Assembly: GCF_020536995.1 (NCBI RefSeq)
Contig: NC_068359.1
Span: forward strand, 103,065,974-103,129,973
Direction: 5' to 3'
Length of the DNA: 64,000 nucleotides
From: Dreissena polymorpha
Taxonomy: Eukaryota > Mollusca > Bivalvia > Myida > Dreissenidae
Part shown: positions 1-12,171 of the stretch, one piece after another
How positions within the stretch are numbered: the first letter of the stretch is position 1
Layout of the letters: every line of letters starts with the position of its first letter
Notes under the pieces: model-generated
Told to the model about the DNA's origin: nothing
Seen by the model: only the letters and a program-made list of their open reading frames with translations
Databases searched by the model: none
Translations under genes and position numbers: made by a program

Positions 1-159
1 ACGATTTATGCCTATCTTACGGAGGAGTCCGAAGATAACCGATGTTTTAATATTGGGACAGATTTGACTTACATTCCGATTAAGATAATGTATCAGCCGT
101 GTAGGGCCTATCGTCTCAATATTTGCCCACAATGTGAATCCCGTATCAACCGTGTACTT

Positions 160-400
160 GAAGATAACAAGAAGTCGTCTAGTACCTCCACAGATTGTTA
201 TCTGGGAGTTTTTGATTTTGCATTTTGTTATGAATTAATATCCGATGACAAGTCAACACCCTTCTAGAGGTACTTGGTATGGTTAAAATACTTTGTATGT
301 GCGCTTGTTTATGATATAATATCCGATGACAAGTCGACACCCTTCTAAATGAACTTGGTATAGTTAAAATACTTTTATATGCGCTTGTTTATGGACGAAA
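160..400. repeat. 81-bp tandem duplication
   Basis: Two adjacent copies of about 81 bp share ATCCGATGACAAGTC, ACACCCTTCTA and GCGCTTGTTTATG in the same order; the motif TCCGATGAC recurs at 241 and 322. The copies differ at a few positions only. No coding signal was seen. Confidence 0.7.
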
Positions 401-460
401 AGACACCGATGAGTGCGATGGTTGGCTTACAGCCTTCGACTTAGACGACAAAAAACTAGA

Positions 461-2584
461 TAAACAATGATAATTCAAAACTTATTAAGTTTTGAACTAC
501 CATTCTGTTAAAAATACTGCTGTAATTGAAATGGGGATCTACATAATACATAACACTACGCAGAGCAAACTTGCTTTATTCTTTGTTTAAAGACACAGCA
601 GCGAATATATTATAATTATTGTGAAACACCAGCAACCGATACTATATTTACAATCAATTGAACTCACTAACCGAACAAAAAAAAAACAGTGCATAATTTA
701 TAAAATCGATGGGTATAACCTAAAGACTTAATGACAAGTGTAATTTGACTTTTTTTGTTAAACTATTGTACAAAAATTGATTAAAATTCGCCCGCAGTTA
801 ACGTATTAACTCGTATTTCATCTTTACTATAAACTTAGTATTTTCGGTAGAGCTAAAATAATTCAAGTCCGGTCTAGTATCATATGTATAGAGAGTACAC
901 ATGTTTGTCATAGATAATCAAGTGATATAACATAATATACTCGAATGTGATAGATGGCTCGGCAAGGCCCAGGCAGGTTCGGCTTAATTGTTGTTATCAA
1001 GTACCAGATTACAGATACATGGCGATTGTTGTCCGAGTCACCCAGGAGTTACGCATACTCCTAAATATATTATTGCAACGAGATACCCATATATGGCGAA
1101 CGCTGTTTCAGTTCGTTACCATATATGGTATTGGTCTAATTTGTTATTGATAATGTTTGTGATAAGGAGAATCATATTTAACGATATGAAATCAAAGTGA
1201 AATTAGTAGGTGTCTCTCGCTCAGTGTTGAAGGAGTTCGTATAAGGTTTGTTCTAAAATTTGTATAATTTGTTTATGAGGTAATTTCAAGTTATGTTATA
1301 AAGTAAATATTTAATATAAGCAATATTTAACAAATTCGCAAATACGAATCAATACACATTTCTGACCAAGATGGACGACCGATGAAATTAAATCGGGAGG
1401 AGAGTCAATTATATCAAAGATTCTTTTCAAATAGTGCGTTTCAAGTAAGTGTAATTGTTATGGAGATATTATGAAAATGATATATTTTCATTAATTTTAT
1501 TTTATAAGATCATAACTCTTATTGATCGCATGCTATGCGCGCAGAAAGTTAGTATTTTTCCAAAATCTATAAATAGCGACTCATGGCATTGACATGTTCA
1601 TTTTGAAATACGCATAGTGTCTTTGTGGGGCTGTATTGACGCAATTCAATGCTCGGAGTACCTTACATATAACTTGCATATACTGTTGGTGTTTTTATTT
1701 GGTGCATTTGTGTTTTTTTAATGAAATTGAGAATTTGCCATACCTTGCAATATTTTTGATAATAATTACACTATTACTACCATTTGTGAGTGTTTTTTTT
1801 TTAATTGTGTACATATATGGAATAAAAATGTGATTATTGCAACCATATGTAAATTTCATTAACTTATTTTGGGTATAACTGATCATTTTTATATTTTAAA
1901 ATTTCATCTATATGGGGTCATTTTGGGACTTTACATGAACCTTAACAGAGGGAGATATAGAATACTTTTATTTACGATCTATGCACCGGGATAATCACCG
2001 TCCCTAATGCGCATGTGCAAAAGGTTGAAATGCACTGAATTGTTGATGGCTACATCGAACTAAATTTGTATTAATATAATCTGAATTGAAAATACTGATT
2101 TAAAATAAATATTTATGCATCTCAACCTGCGTTATATTGTTTTTTGTATGCATGATTACATTTAACAACGATGGTTTATCTTTGTTAATTGTTTTAAGAT
2201 ACCTATATATATATATATTTATATAAACAACTTACCCCAACTTTAATAGTTGTTTGCGACCTGAACTGCGCCATTTTTACCTCTGTTAACAGTGCATTCT
2301 TTGATATCAAGTTACCTCACCCGGTGAGATTTAAATAAACACACACAAACGAGAAAATAACACTGAATGAAACAAATAAGTTCACAGCGTGTCAATCACA
2401 TTTATTTTAACTAAATTAGCTTAATTAGATCCAAAAAACTAATACTTTAGCTGCGTGCCTAAAAATGTTGCTGTTGTTCATATAAGCGTGGTCTGTATTG
2501 TTATCACCGGGCCGTATAATCAATGCCTCGTGTATAATTGATGCCCTGTGGTTTGTATTGTTTTGGCAACAGGCAATAAGCAAG
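461..2584. other. AT-rich flank, no gene seen
   Basis: No convincing coding exon or recognised element was found on either strand. Open frames here are short and have no recognisable domain. The last few hundred bases probably hold the promoter and 5' UTR of the Myb/SANT-like gene starting at 2585, but I could not place a start site. Confidence 0.4.
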
Positions 2585-4976
2585 ATGGCCGACAACGCGA
2601 AAACACGCAAACGCAAGCCAAACTGGTCGTTTAAAGAGAAAATGTGTTTAGTGGATGAATGTGTTGCCAAAACAATAGTCTGTAAGCTGCCTGGTGATAA
2701 TGACACACAGGAACAATTCTGGGTGGCTACCTGTGAGAAGTACGAATAGTAAATGTATTTTCATTAAATAGTAAAATATTTTATCGATTGTGTCCTACAA
2801 TCTTGTCGCGAAAATGCTCCTTATTTTGACATTTGTAGTCCTATTTAATATTGTACCAAATAATTAAGATCTAAATATGCATTTTTATATTTATTTTCTA
2901 TGTAAATGTGATCTATATATAATATTGTTACAAATACTGTAAAACCAAAATCACCTCTTGACGCTCAGAACGTTGATTTACATAATGGACCAGCGTGCGT
3001 GTGTATTAAGATTTTTTTTTAAATATTTCCGTTCTATAACTATCACTCACTTTCAGGGTGAACACAATTGGCCAGAATGGCCGCAATGTAGAGACAGTAA
3101 AGGAGAAATGGAATAAATTAAAGGTATATCAACTTATGAAATCTAATGTATCTTACCACAATTTAATTATAAAAAATCACCCTGTCAGTTACGTGTGAGG
3201 TTTTATAAATGAAAGACATGTTTATTTGGTGTAGATATACAGTTTGTATATATTGTTACTTTCATAATTTTCTTAGGATGACGCGATACTGAGGCATCAA
3301 CTCAGACGCGGCATAATCAATCTAACGGACTCGGAGCAAAAGGTACAATTTGTACTTGTTGTTTTGAATTATTTATAAAAGCAATTTGCAATTAATCTTA
3401 GCGAATTAGTACGGATTTATTGTTGTCGTTATCGTGTGTGAGTGATGTTTTCTATTGAAGATAGTAGACGCACTGAATAACACAGACACCGGTGAAATTA
3501 CGTTGCCCCTCAATTCATGTATGTAATTATTTTTCACATATTCTTACATAGTTATAATATACATTACTTATATTTATGTATAAAGTATCGATTCATCAAT
3601 TATTTGGTTCTAATGTGAATGTTTGAATTTGAACATGTATGTACTTTCCTTTCAGTGGCTCTACAAAAAACAAGTCTTAATGAAGAGACCTCATCAAGCA
3701 CAATACTTGAACACGCGTCGGTAAAAAATTAAACTATTACACCGCATAGAATTGGTACATTCAGTGGTGCATAAATTTACAAAACACATAAACTAAATCA
3801 GGTTCAACACTATGTATCATAGTTGACAGATAAAGTATAAATTTAATAATGTGTCATGAAGTTCATTTATAATGAAGTTACTTAGTGACAGATACATTTC
3901 ACATGTTATAAATGCATCAAATATGAAAATCCTTTATAAAAATAATCAAATACTTTCATTTCTTCGGAACATATTTGTGTTATTGAATGAACAAGCCTGC
4001 ATGTTAATTAATATCTCACATAACTTCAAATAAAGAAACACAAAAACGCACAAACATATATTAATCGTGCGTACTAAGATAAATAAAGTTTTTATAGTGA
4101 TTTATTTACAATATTTTATAGAAAAATGGTCAATTGAATTCGACAATACCAATGGTTAAACACAACATCTGTATAATAATTTTAGTAATAAAAGACATGT
4201 AATTGTTCATTACTTTGAATTGTAGAAATACATTTTCAAATATATATTAGCGAAATTAACATATTTGATGTATATATTTTTTCAAGTGTCATATTTATTA
4301 ATATATAAACGTTATAGGAAAATCCGCCGAATAGCTCATGTGAGACCAAGTCAGAAGAGCCGGTATTTGAAAGACAGATGTGAGTTTCATAAAAAATAAA
4401 GATTAACTTACTAAGATGTACGATCATGAATTTGTAATTATGTATCATAATTCTAGATTTTGTGTACACATACATTTAAAAATAAAACGTACGATTAATT
4501 ATCATTTCAAATATGGAGCTATTTATTTAAACAGAACCGAGGCTTCTGTGCAGTATGCAAAGTACATGTTCTTCAAAGAACAAACAGAAAAAGCACGATT
4601 AAAACAGATTCTGATCCAACAGCAGATAAAAACGCAACAAGCTCTTGAGAAGTACTTACTGTTGGAAAATGAAAAAAAACTTCGTAAGATTGTGCTGGAC
4701 ACTGTTACTGAACAGTAAGTCAAATTACTATATTAGTATTTAAACTTACTTAAACCTATTTTACGAAATTATACGAGCTTATAACACGAGCTTATGTCTC
4801 TTCTTCCAATTTTTATATCCTTGTACTTGTAGTCAACATTCAAAAAGTATTTGTAAGTAAAGTGAGGTAAACAAAAACAATTAGTTTATGCATATCTCTT
4901 AATGTTTAATTGTTATCATTTTTAGCATTACTTTGCATAACAAATAATTTAAAACTTTAATTTCATTTTCAGATAG
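2585..4976 (+). CDS. Myb/SANT-like DNA-binding domain protein (NAIF1/MSANTD-type), 7-8 short exons
   Basis: Probable nuclear DNA-binding protein. Coding exons, all with GT-AG borders and compatible phases: 2585-2739, 3057-3123, 3277-3342, 3461-3518, 3656-3720, 4318-4379 and 4535-4714, then either read-through to TAA at 4716-4718 or splicing to 4973 with TAG at 4974-4976. The joined frame is uninterrupted for 218 residues. Residues about 8-75 form a three-helix Myb/SANT-like domain with the expected aromatic residues (NWSFKEK, QFW, KEKWNKLK). It is preceded by a basic stretch (KTRKRK) that could serve as a nuclear signal. The middle (about 95-157) is Ser/Thr/Glu-rich. Residues about 160-215 are a Gln/Lys/Leu-rich predicted coiled coil, probably for multimerisation. 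Start: the first ATG in the first exon, in AAGATGG context. The layout resembles NAIF1/MSANTD proteins and the Myb-like partners of Harbinger transposons. The host gene looks intact. Its exact orthologue is not known to me. Confidence 0.8.
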
Positions 4977-5150
4977 GGTTCCATTCCTTGGTCAGTGTCC
5001 ATAGATTGTTGGACTAACATGTTTTTTCATATTTCCAAGATGAACAATTACGGGAGAAAAATGTATTTTCCCTTTGTTATAATATCAAAACTGCTATATT
5101 CATATAACTGACATGACTAAATATTTAAAAATTGTGTCCTTAATGAAAAT

Positions 5151-5156
5151 AATAAA
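5151..5156 (+). terminator. candidate polyadenylation signal of the Myb/SANT-like gene
   Basis: AATAAA lies about 175 bases after the stop and downstream of the last acceptor (AG at 4971-4972). It is the first canonical hexamer in a plausible 3' UTR. Confidence 0.45.
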
Positions 5157-5515
5157 CAATCAGAACGACCAAGATTATATTGTCAATATTAACTCTCTTG
5201 CAAAGATTTTAACACTAAAATGGGTAGGGAAATGCATTTATAAAACAAAAATTGCATTAATCTAAGGCACCATTTTTATCAGATATGCACCTGCAAATGT
5301 AAGCAACAATGACATATGTACCCACTTTTTATACTAGATGCTTCTAAGGCCCAAATTCTCCCTGATGCGTTAGACGCACAATAATCAATTAAAGGGAAAT
5401 TCTTTATAAATACGTTTTCATTGTTTTCCAACACATAATTACATGCAACGGTCTTATATTTGCAACATTATTTTCAGTTTGTTAACTTTAAATGTCTGTT
5501 CACCTGAAGCTTTTT

Positions 5516-5567
5516 AACCAGGTTTTCCAAGGGAAAAAACTGGTTATTAGATTGGCGAATGCGGGCG

Positions 5568-5602
<35 letters not shown>

Positions 5603-6060
5603 GGGCTGGCGGGCAGGCGGAACAAGCTTGTCCGGGCCATAACTATGTCGTTCATTGTCAGATTTTAAAATCATTTGGCACATTTGTTCACCATCATTGG
5701 ACGGTGTGTCGCGTGAAATAATTACGTCGATATCTCCAAGGTCAAGGTCACACTTTGAGTTCAAAGGTCAAAAATGGCCATAAATGAGCTTGTCCTGGCC
5801 ATAACTATGTCATTCATTGTGAGATTTTAAAATCATTTGGCTCATTTGTTCACCATCATGGGACGGTGTGTCGCACGAAAGAATCATGTCAATATCTCCA
5901 ATGTCAAGGTCGCCACGACTAAAAATAGATTTTTTTTAAAAACAAACTTACAAAGGGGGTTAATTTTGTTTGTTCATTTCAAAAGTTCAGTTTGAGTTTT
6001 CTCCCTTTATCAGATTTTTTTTTTCACAATGAAAACCTGGTTTTAGACAATTTTGTCCCT
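5516..6060 (+). mobile_element. non-autonomous element with (GGCT)n and two tandem units
   Basis: The head (AACCAGGTTTTCC at 5517) and tail (GAAAACCTGGTTTT near 6031) are inverted copies, giving terminal repeats of about 14 bp. Inside are a (GGCT)n microsatellite at about 5565-5615 and two units of about 180 bp that both contain CATAACTATGTC and GATTTTAAAATCATTTGG. No coding capacity was seen. It follows the same plan as other elements in this window. Confidence 0.65.
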
Positions 6061-9000
6061 TGTTTTTCTTGTAATTATTTGTTATGTGATCGCTAATAAA
6101 GACATAATATGGTTTGTAATTTTGATTATAAGCATAATGTATAGAGGAAATGATGCATTTGTTGAATATTTCAAAAAAATAAACATGTTCTAAGACACTA
6201 AGGATTAGATCTAAATTCTGTAAATTATGTGTAAGTCATTATTTCTCCTATGGTAAAGGTAGTTTGTTTTTTCCACCGTCCATGCCTATTGCTTTGTCTT
6301 TGTATGTCACTGTCTACAATTATATAGATAACGTTTGACTTTGGATGTGTTGCATATGCATTTCTTTGTATGTCACTGTCTATAATTATATGGTATATTG
6401 TGTTGCATATGTATTTCTTTGGATGTCACTGTCTATAATTATATGGTATATTGTGTTGCATATGTAGTTATATATGTGTCTGTTTCCAGAGTCTTGTAAT
6501 AAAATGTGTTGGGGAAAAAATTAAGGGAATTTTCGTCCACACAAACAACATCTTTATATATGCTCAACATTTGACATAATAGAACATATTCAATAACTTA
6601 TATTTAAAGATATAATTCATTTATGATAACGGACAAATTAAGGTTATTCAGCAGTTGACGTTTATACAATGCGAGGTTAGGTGAAATGCAATGCTTAAGG
6701 CTTCCAACGCTGTACATTGACTAAATTGTTATTATTATGATGTATATATGAAGATTACAGTTATGCCCCAAAGAATGACACATTAAGCATCTCACATTTC
6801 AATCCATATATTGTCTTTTGGGATCCATTTTATTCTTAAAAGTTGTCAAATGTTCGGGCACTCTCCGCCACGATATTTAGTGACTGTTACTGTCCATCGT
6901 AATACCTCACCTCTGCATGTATTGTTGGCCTAAGCAATGGAATGGAAGTGGAACTGGAATATCAGAGTTCACAAGGAAAAAAATCACACATTAATTAACC
7001 ATACTGTCGTCCATATTTATAGTCTACCTATTATATGTTGTGCTGTTCAAGTTTTGAGCAAATGAAAAAGTTACATTAAAATCAAAAATTTAATAAAACA
7101 TAGTTACCAATAGGAATACAAATTACCATGAAAGTCAGCTACTTCAGACAGAAAGGCCTTCTTTGCCAAAGACTCACAGCACCTACCAAAGTATTAACAC
7201 ACATTAATTACTTAATTACTCAATGTAAAAAATGTTAAATTAAAAAAATTGTATGGTTCAATCAAATTACATTATACTTTTATATATTTTCTTGCTGATG
7301 TTTATGGTATACATTGTATTAAAAAATTCTTATACATTAAAAAACAGTTTTTTTTTCCAAATTTGATTATTATAATGCACCTAGAAACAATAAGAAAATC
7401 AGAAAAATATCAATGAAGATGTTGTTTGAAAAGCATTTGTAAGTGGCCAGTAACAATGTAGACCTATTACTAAAAGGGAAAGACAAATGCGTGGGATGAA
7501 AATTAAGCATACACGTAATAAAGCAGACGTTGCTGTCAAGTCGGTTCTACTTTTTACACTGTACGGTATTTCATTTGCCCATGATTATTAAGCATTTAAC
7601 TGTACATCACACAGTGCTTTAGCTTATAATTATATGCATGTCTGACATGAACTATAGCTGGACTGCAGGGTATTCTTATGGCAACTTCAGTTGAAGTCAT
7701 TATGGAAACAAATAAATAAATTGAAAAATTATTAATGTCTAACGATCAGTGTCATGTGTATGTTTTTAAGTTTATGAGGTCCTTCAGCGCCCGAGGTTGC
7801 ATGAAGAGAAGACAAAAAGTGCTTTCCTGCACACGTATTTAATAAAATTACTAGACTCGCAAACGTTGGGCGCACATTTTTCAATTATAGCTGCAAATTC
7901 CAGAAATGTATTTGTTTACTGAAATATATTCAATTGTGGTGTTTACAACCCGGATAACCTATGTGAGAAACAGGTGTAACAACCACTGCGCTAGCCAGAT
8001 ATCAGGTTGATCTTATTCAGCTGTACATAAACTTTACAATTCATACTTCTAGTATTGACAGAAGATTGAAAATGCTATGGTTTGCAAAGTTTACGAATTA
8101 TTATCGTCGGGGCAGATATTAAATTAATTATACACATAATTATTGTATGGATATTATTTAGAAATATTAAAAAAAAATATATACGGCGTTGATAGTTCAA
8201 TAAATGATATCAAGGATAGCGAATGTCTTTTTCTGTGCAGTTCTTAGCTGCATCACACGCAGTACGGGATGTTAGTCGGAGTCTTCGCGGCTTATTTTAC
8301 ATTATTACATATTGCTGGTCATAAACATATAGATACAAAACAGAAAACCAAAAGAAGAATGGAAGTGAAATTAAAACATATGAGTCAACCGGCCACACGC
8401 GAAGTATCCGTATTTATAGGTGCGTTCTTCGAACAAACCTGTTTTAGTGGTTTGTCGGGCATCGCTATTTGATTCGATTATTAACAGTATCGAGAATCAT
8501 CGCGCTCATGCTTAATACATTAGTCAATATGGTGGAATAATTATTGTTAAATTAATCAAAAATAATATTTATCATTGTATTGTTGAAAACACATTAAAGA
8601 ATCTATTATTGACATACCATAATTATATTGCTGAATATCTTCATTAACATATTTCTGGTCTAAAGAAAATTCCAGGTCACCTAGTTCACGGATAGCGTCT
8701 TTATTATATAACGATTATTTTACTGGCCGCGAACTCCGGTGATGACCTGTATATAAACTCTGACATTCACACACTGGCCGCGAATTGACCCGAACCTCGC
8801 GGGTTGAAATTAAAGTGAGGCCTCGCTTCCACTGCTCTTGATACTTTAACATGTTAACATGTTGACAGGACTAAATATGAAAACATAGCCTTTAAGTATA
8901 AACGTTTTTGCCCTGGCAATCTTCTGAAAATAAAAGGTGCACGCACAAACTGTATTGATGTCGAGCATTGAGTGCAAAACTGTTCTATCTATTAAGTCTT

Positions 9001-10660
9001 TTTCATCAGAGATACAATTGCTTCATGCAGTAAAACAGTGTTACAAAGACGCGAATATGTTTCCAATGTTCTCGTGGTATACTCAAATCAGCCAATGGAA
9101 TAAATGAAGTGTATTCATTCGTACCTAGCCGCGGGAAATTTTATTTGAATTTTATTGGACATACAAAGGTTAGGTAAGGTGAAAAGCTGGCTTAATACAG
9201 CTTACGCCGAAAAAACGTTAAGGTAAATCAGTAAATTGTATCGACAACTAATTTGCAATGCAACGTCCGAAATATGCAATGGCCGATTTCTATTTCAATC
9301 TTTAAAATTCAAGGTCATGCAAACTAAACTATTTTACTTTAAGAGTAACAATAAAACAAGTGTGTTCATGAAAATGAACCAAAGGAAACTGAATACTTAT
9401 CATTTTGACAGGTACATATATTCCATAGGTAGTTCATTGGAAACATAATCCTGCTTTTTGATGCAATAATTTTGCAAAATTCTCACTTTTGACTTTTGCA
9501 AATTATCTGCCTGGCATCATTTGATGCAAATGTTACCAGATATGTATATGATTCATAAATTGTACAGTATACACATTGAGTTAAATCGCAACGTATTTGG
9601 CTTAGATGTTTACAAAAATTTAAACTTGTATGCCAAAACAAAATAACTATCTGCGTCAGAAACCCCTGAAATTTTGACCCCCTGGGTTTCAAAATCTATT
9701 GAAATACCTATCCCAACATAAAAAAATGAATAGTCGCATTTCAATTATGCCCCATGAAAGTTTAATGCAAAGCTTTATTAGAATAATTCATTTGACGTTA
9801 ATGAACATAAGTTATTTCAATGTATTGAGAACAAAACGAGTAAAATCAAACCTGCGTCAGTACAGGTATGGAATGTGATATCCTCGTTTCAGATTTCATC
9901 TTTCATCTACTTGACATGCCGCTCAATACACTCAACAAGTTACCATAAAAGAATCATTAGCGAAATAAAGTTAAAGTGTTATATAGCAATACATGTTTGA
10001 GACTTCTATTACACTTGTTTAATAAAATACTACCAATGCTCAGCAAATATGTTTAAAAGTGCAGATAATATCTATTTGTGGTACGTTTGTTTTTGCAGCG
10101 GAATTCATTTAACAATGACCAATTTAGATTACCAGTTAGTCTTTGATGATGTCTTGAATGATGTTAAAATTGTATTAATTGTTTTTTCTTATTTTTTATG
10201 AATGTGATATTGTATCTATACTTTACGCATTGTGTGCTTGTTTATTGTGACAAAAACATTGGGCATATCATATTGATATTGTTATAAAAAGTGATTATGT
10301 TGTGTTTTAGTTAGTTTTACATTAGGCAAGCTGTGAAAATAGGTATAGCTTGTTCTATAATGTACAAAGTGTTATTTCTTTGAGTTGGACTTATTTTAAG
10401 TAAAGTAATTGTTAAAGTTACAGAAGTTGGATTTTGCAGTTCTACAAGAACTATCAAACCAATCTCACGCTTGTCGATACGATTTTTATTGTTATTGATT
10501 GTAAATACTTTTCAAAATATCTAAACGCTATTTTCGTGTCAATACTGTGTAAGAATATTAAGTTGATTATTAACATTAATTTAATTAAAAATTGTATAAT
10601 TGTCATTATCCTTTTTATTGTTTTGCATAAAGTTAATATTTTACCGTTAGAAAACTAAAA
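6061..10660. other. long AT-rich stretch without a recognised gene
   Basis: I see only short open frames without recognisable domains, plus a local tandem repeat at 6300-6470. An open frame at 8269-8472 (67 codons) has no homology I recognise and no splice context. Otherwise I see nothing here. Confidence 0.4.
6300..6470. repeat. 53-66 bp tandem repeat, three copies
   Basis: GTCACTGTCTA(C/T)AATTATAT recurs at 6306, 6372 and 6425, followed in the last two copies by GGTATATTGTGTTGCATATG. The last two units are almost identical (period 53). Confidence 0.7.
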
Positions 10661-10663
10661 TAG

Positions 10664-10824
10664 TGCCCAGCATGATCAGAGAATTTGGTCCAGTCAACTA
10701 TTTCAAACTCATGATTCACATCCCAATGGTATATTTCGTGGTGTATAAGTACCTAATCGGTTACGCTAAGACCACATTGGGAGGTGAAAGTTTAATTACT
10801 TGCTCTATCTCCGGGCATACGGCC
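10664..10824 (+). CDS. candidate internal exon, unassigned
   Basis: A 53-codon open stretch is bounded by a possible acceptor (AAAATAG at 10657-10663) and a good donor (GCC|GTAAGC at 10825). The translation has hydrophobic and aromatic segments (for example MIREFGPVNYF, HIPMVYFVVYKYLIG) and ends in ISGHTA. SGHT recalls the histidine motif of lipid phosphatase or sphingomyelin synthase families, but that is a weak hint. No partner exon was found nearby, and the stretch sits beside a decayed LINE. It may be a chance frame. Confidence 0.22.
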
Positions 10825-10919
10825 GTAAGCTAAGCTATGGTTGCTTGATTTTCACATGGAGATTAATGCTCGGACTTGATAGTCAGTTGTATGATCTTCA
10901 TTCGTTCCTTTCGGAATGC

Positions 10920-12130
10920 GTCCAAAATTTAGTTAAATTAAATGTGTATTAACGTTGTTATAATCATCTTTATGTTTATTGTATTCTAATTTATCGGATA
11001 ATAAGCCAGTTCTTGAATATAAATCTCCTACACTAATAGTGTATCCTAAGCTGCAATATTGTTCTTTGCTTATCTCAATTTCTTCGACAAAATTAAAATC
11101 TACATCTCTCAAGACTTTTGAATTTGGTGGCGGCATATAAGTACAAGAATAGTACATCTTTATTAAAATTTAACATTTCTCTGTCTAATTGTTACCATAA
11201 TATACCAAATTCATTTACTTTTACAATTGTAATTTTATCATTTAAGAGGTTTGTATAATAAACAGAAATACCTCCATAAGATTAATGTCCCTAAACATGT
11301 TTGTTTCGAAGTTTTTGATGTTTACAGTTTGCACTCTTCTTTATGTTGGTCCATGTTTCACTTAATAAAATAATATCATATTGATGAATATATTATAGAA
11401 AGTCAATATCATTTAGTTTTCGCACCAGTCCATTTCTACTCTACGAAATTATTTTTAACTTCCCATTGTCCTAATTAACTATTTCTCGATAGGTGCCGTC
11501 CTGTCCTTTAACTAGAAGCCTGGATTCGGCAAATTTGGTTGTTTTGCACGCTGTTCGTTCTCAGTAAACTACGTGTTGTTTGATCCGTCGTTTTTTACGT
11601 GTGACCCTAGTTTGTTGTATCACAACACCCTGGTGTAGTGCCCTTAAATCGTGTTTTTTGTCGATTGATACTTTTCGTGCGAGTTTTCGGTTAGAGTAAT
11701 GATGGACTTTAGCCACGAAAGGTCTCGTTTTCCCAAGTGTACCTTTTCCTATACGGTTCACCCTATCCAGCTCGATGTTGTGGGTTTTTTTTCAATTTAA
11801 AGTTCAATTCGAATTAATGCCTAAATAATCTCTTCGCATTTGTCTTGATTTTACGATTCTAGTATGCAATGAAATATAAGATTTTCTCTTAAACTATGGA
11901 ATTCAATTTGTCATTGGAGTCTTTAATTTTGATTGATAATTTGGATGTTTTCAAATTCATTTGATCTTTCGTTGAACATTTGTATCTGCTTCTATGCTTT
12001 TTAAAGTTTTGACTTTGTTTCTTCGAACTGTTCATTAATAAAGGTGTAGCTGGTTTCCATGGATTTTACTTGGATTCCTTATTGTTCGAAATCATTATGT
12101 GAAACAGTATGTAATCAAAAGCAGTAAACT
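10920..12130 (-). mobile_element. decayed LINE, ORF1 and start of endonuclease
   Basis: On the minus strand, 12125-11560 reads in pieces as a LINE ORF1: a coiled-coil-like start (INEQFEETKSKL), then an L1-type RNA-binding segment (MNRIGKGTLGKTRPFVAKV, SNRKLARKVSI). It is followed at about 11435-10935 by an apurinic endonuclease-like domain with YDIILLSETWT (catalytic Glu) and GDLYSRTG, where Tyr replaces the usual Asn of GDxN. Several stops and frame changes separate the pieces. No reverse transcriptase follows, so the copy is truncated at its 3' side near 10920. This is a dead non-LTR element of L1-like organisation; the exact clade is uncertain. Confidence 0.72.
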
Positions 12131-12171
12131 ATCAAAAAGAGTAAATTATGGGATAACAAAACAAAACTAAA

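Noticed and set aside
360-440. Possible hammerhead ribozyme in the first repeat (GATGAG and CGAAA words)
   Set aside because: The words are in the wrong order and the conserved CUGAUGAG core is not present.
8269-8472. 67-codon frame as a small gene
   Set aside because: No domain, no splice or promoter context, and its length is not unusual for chance in this window.
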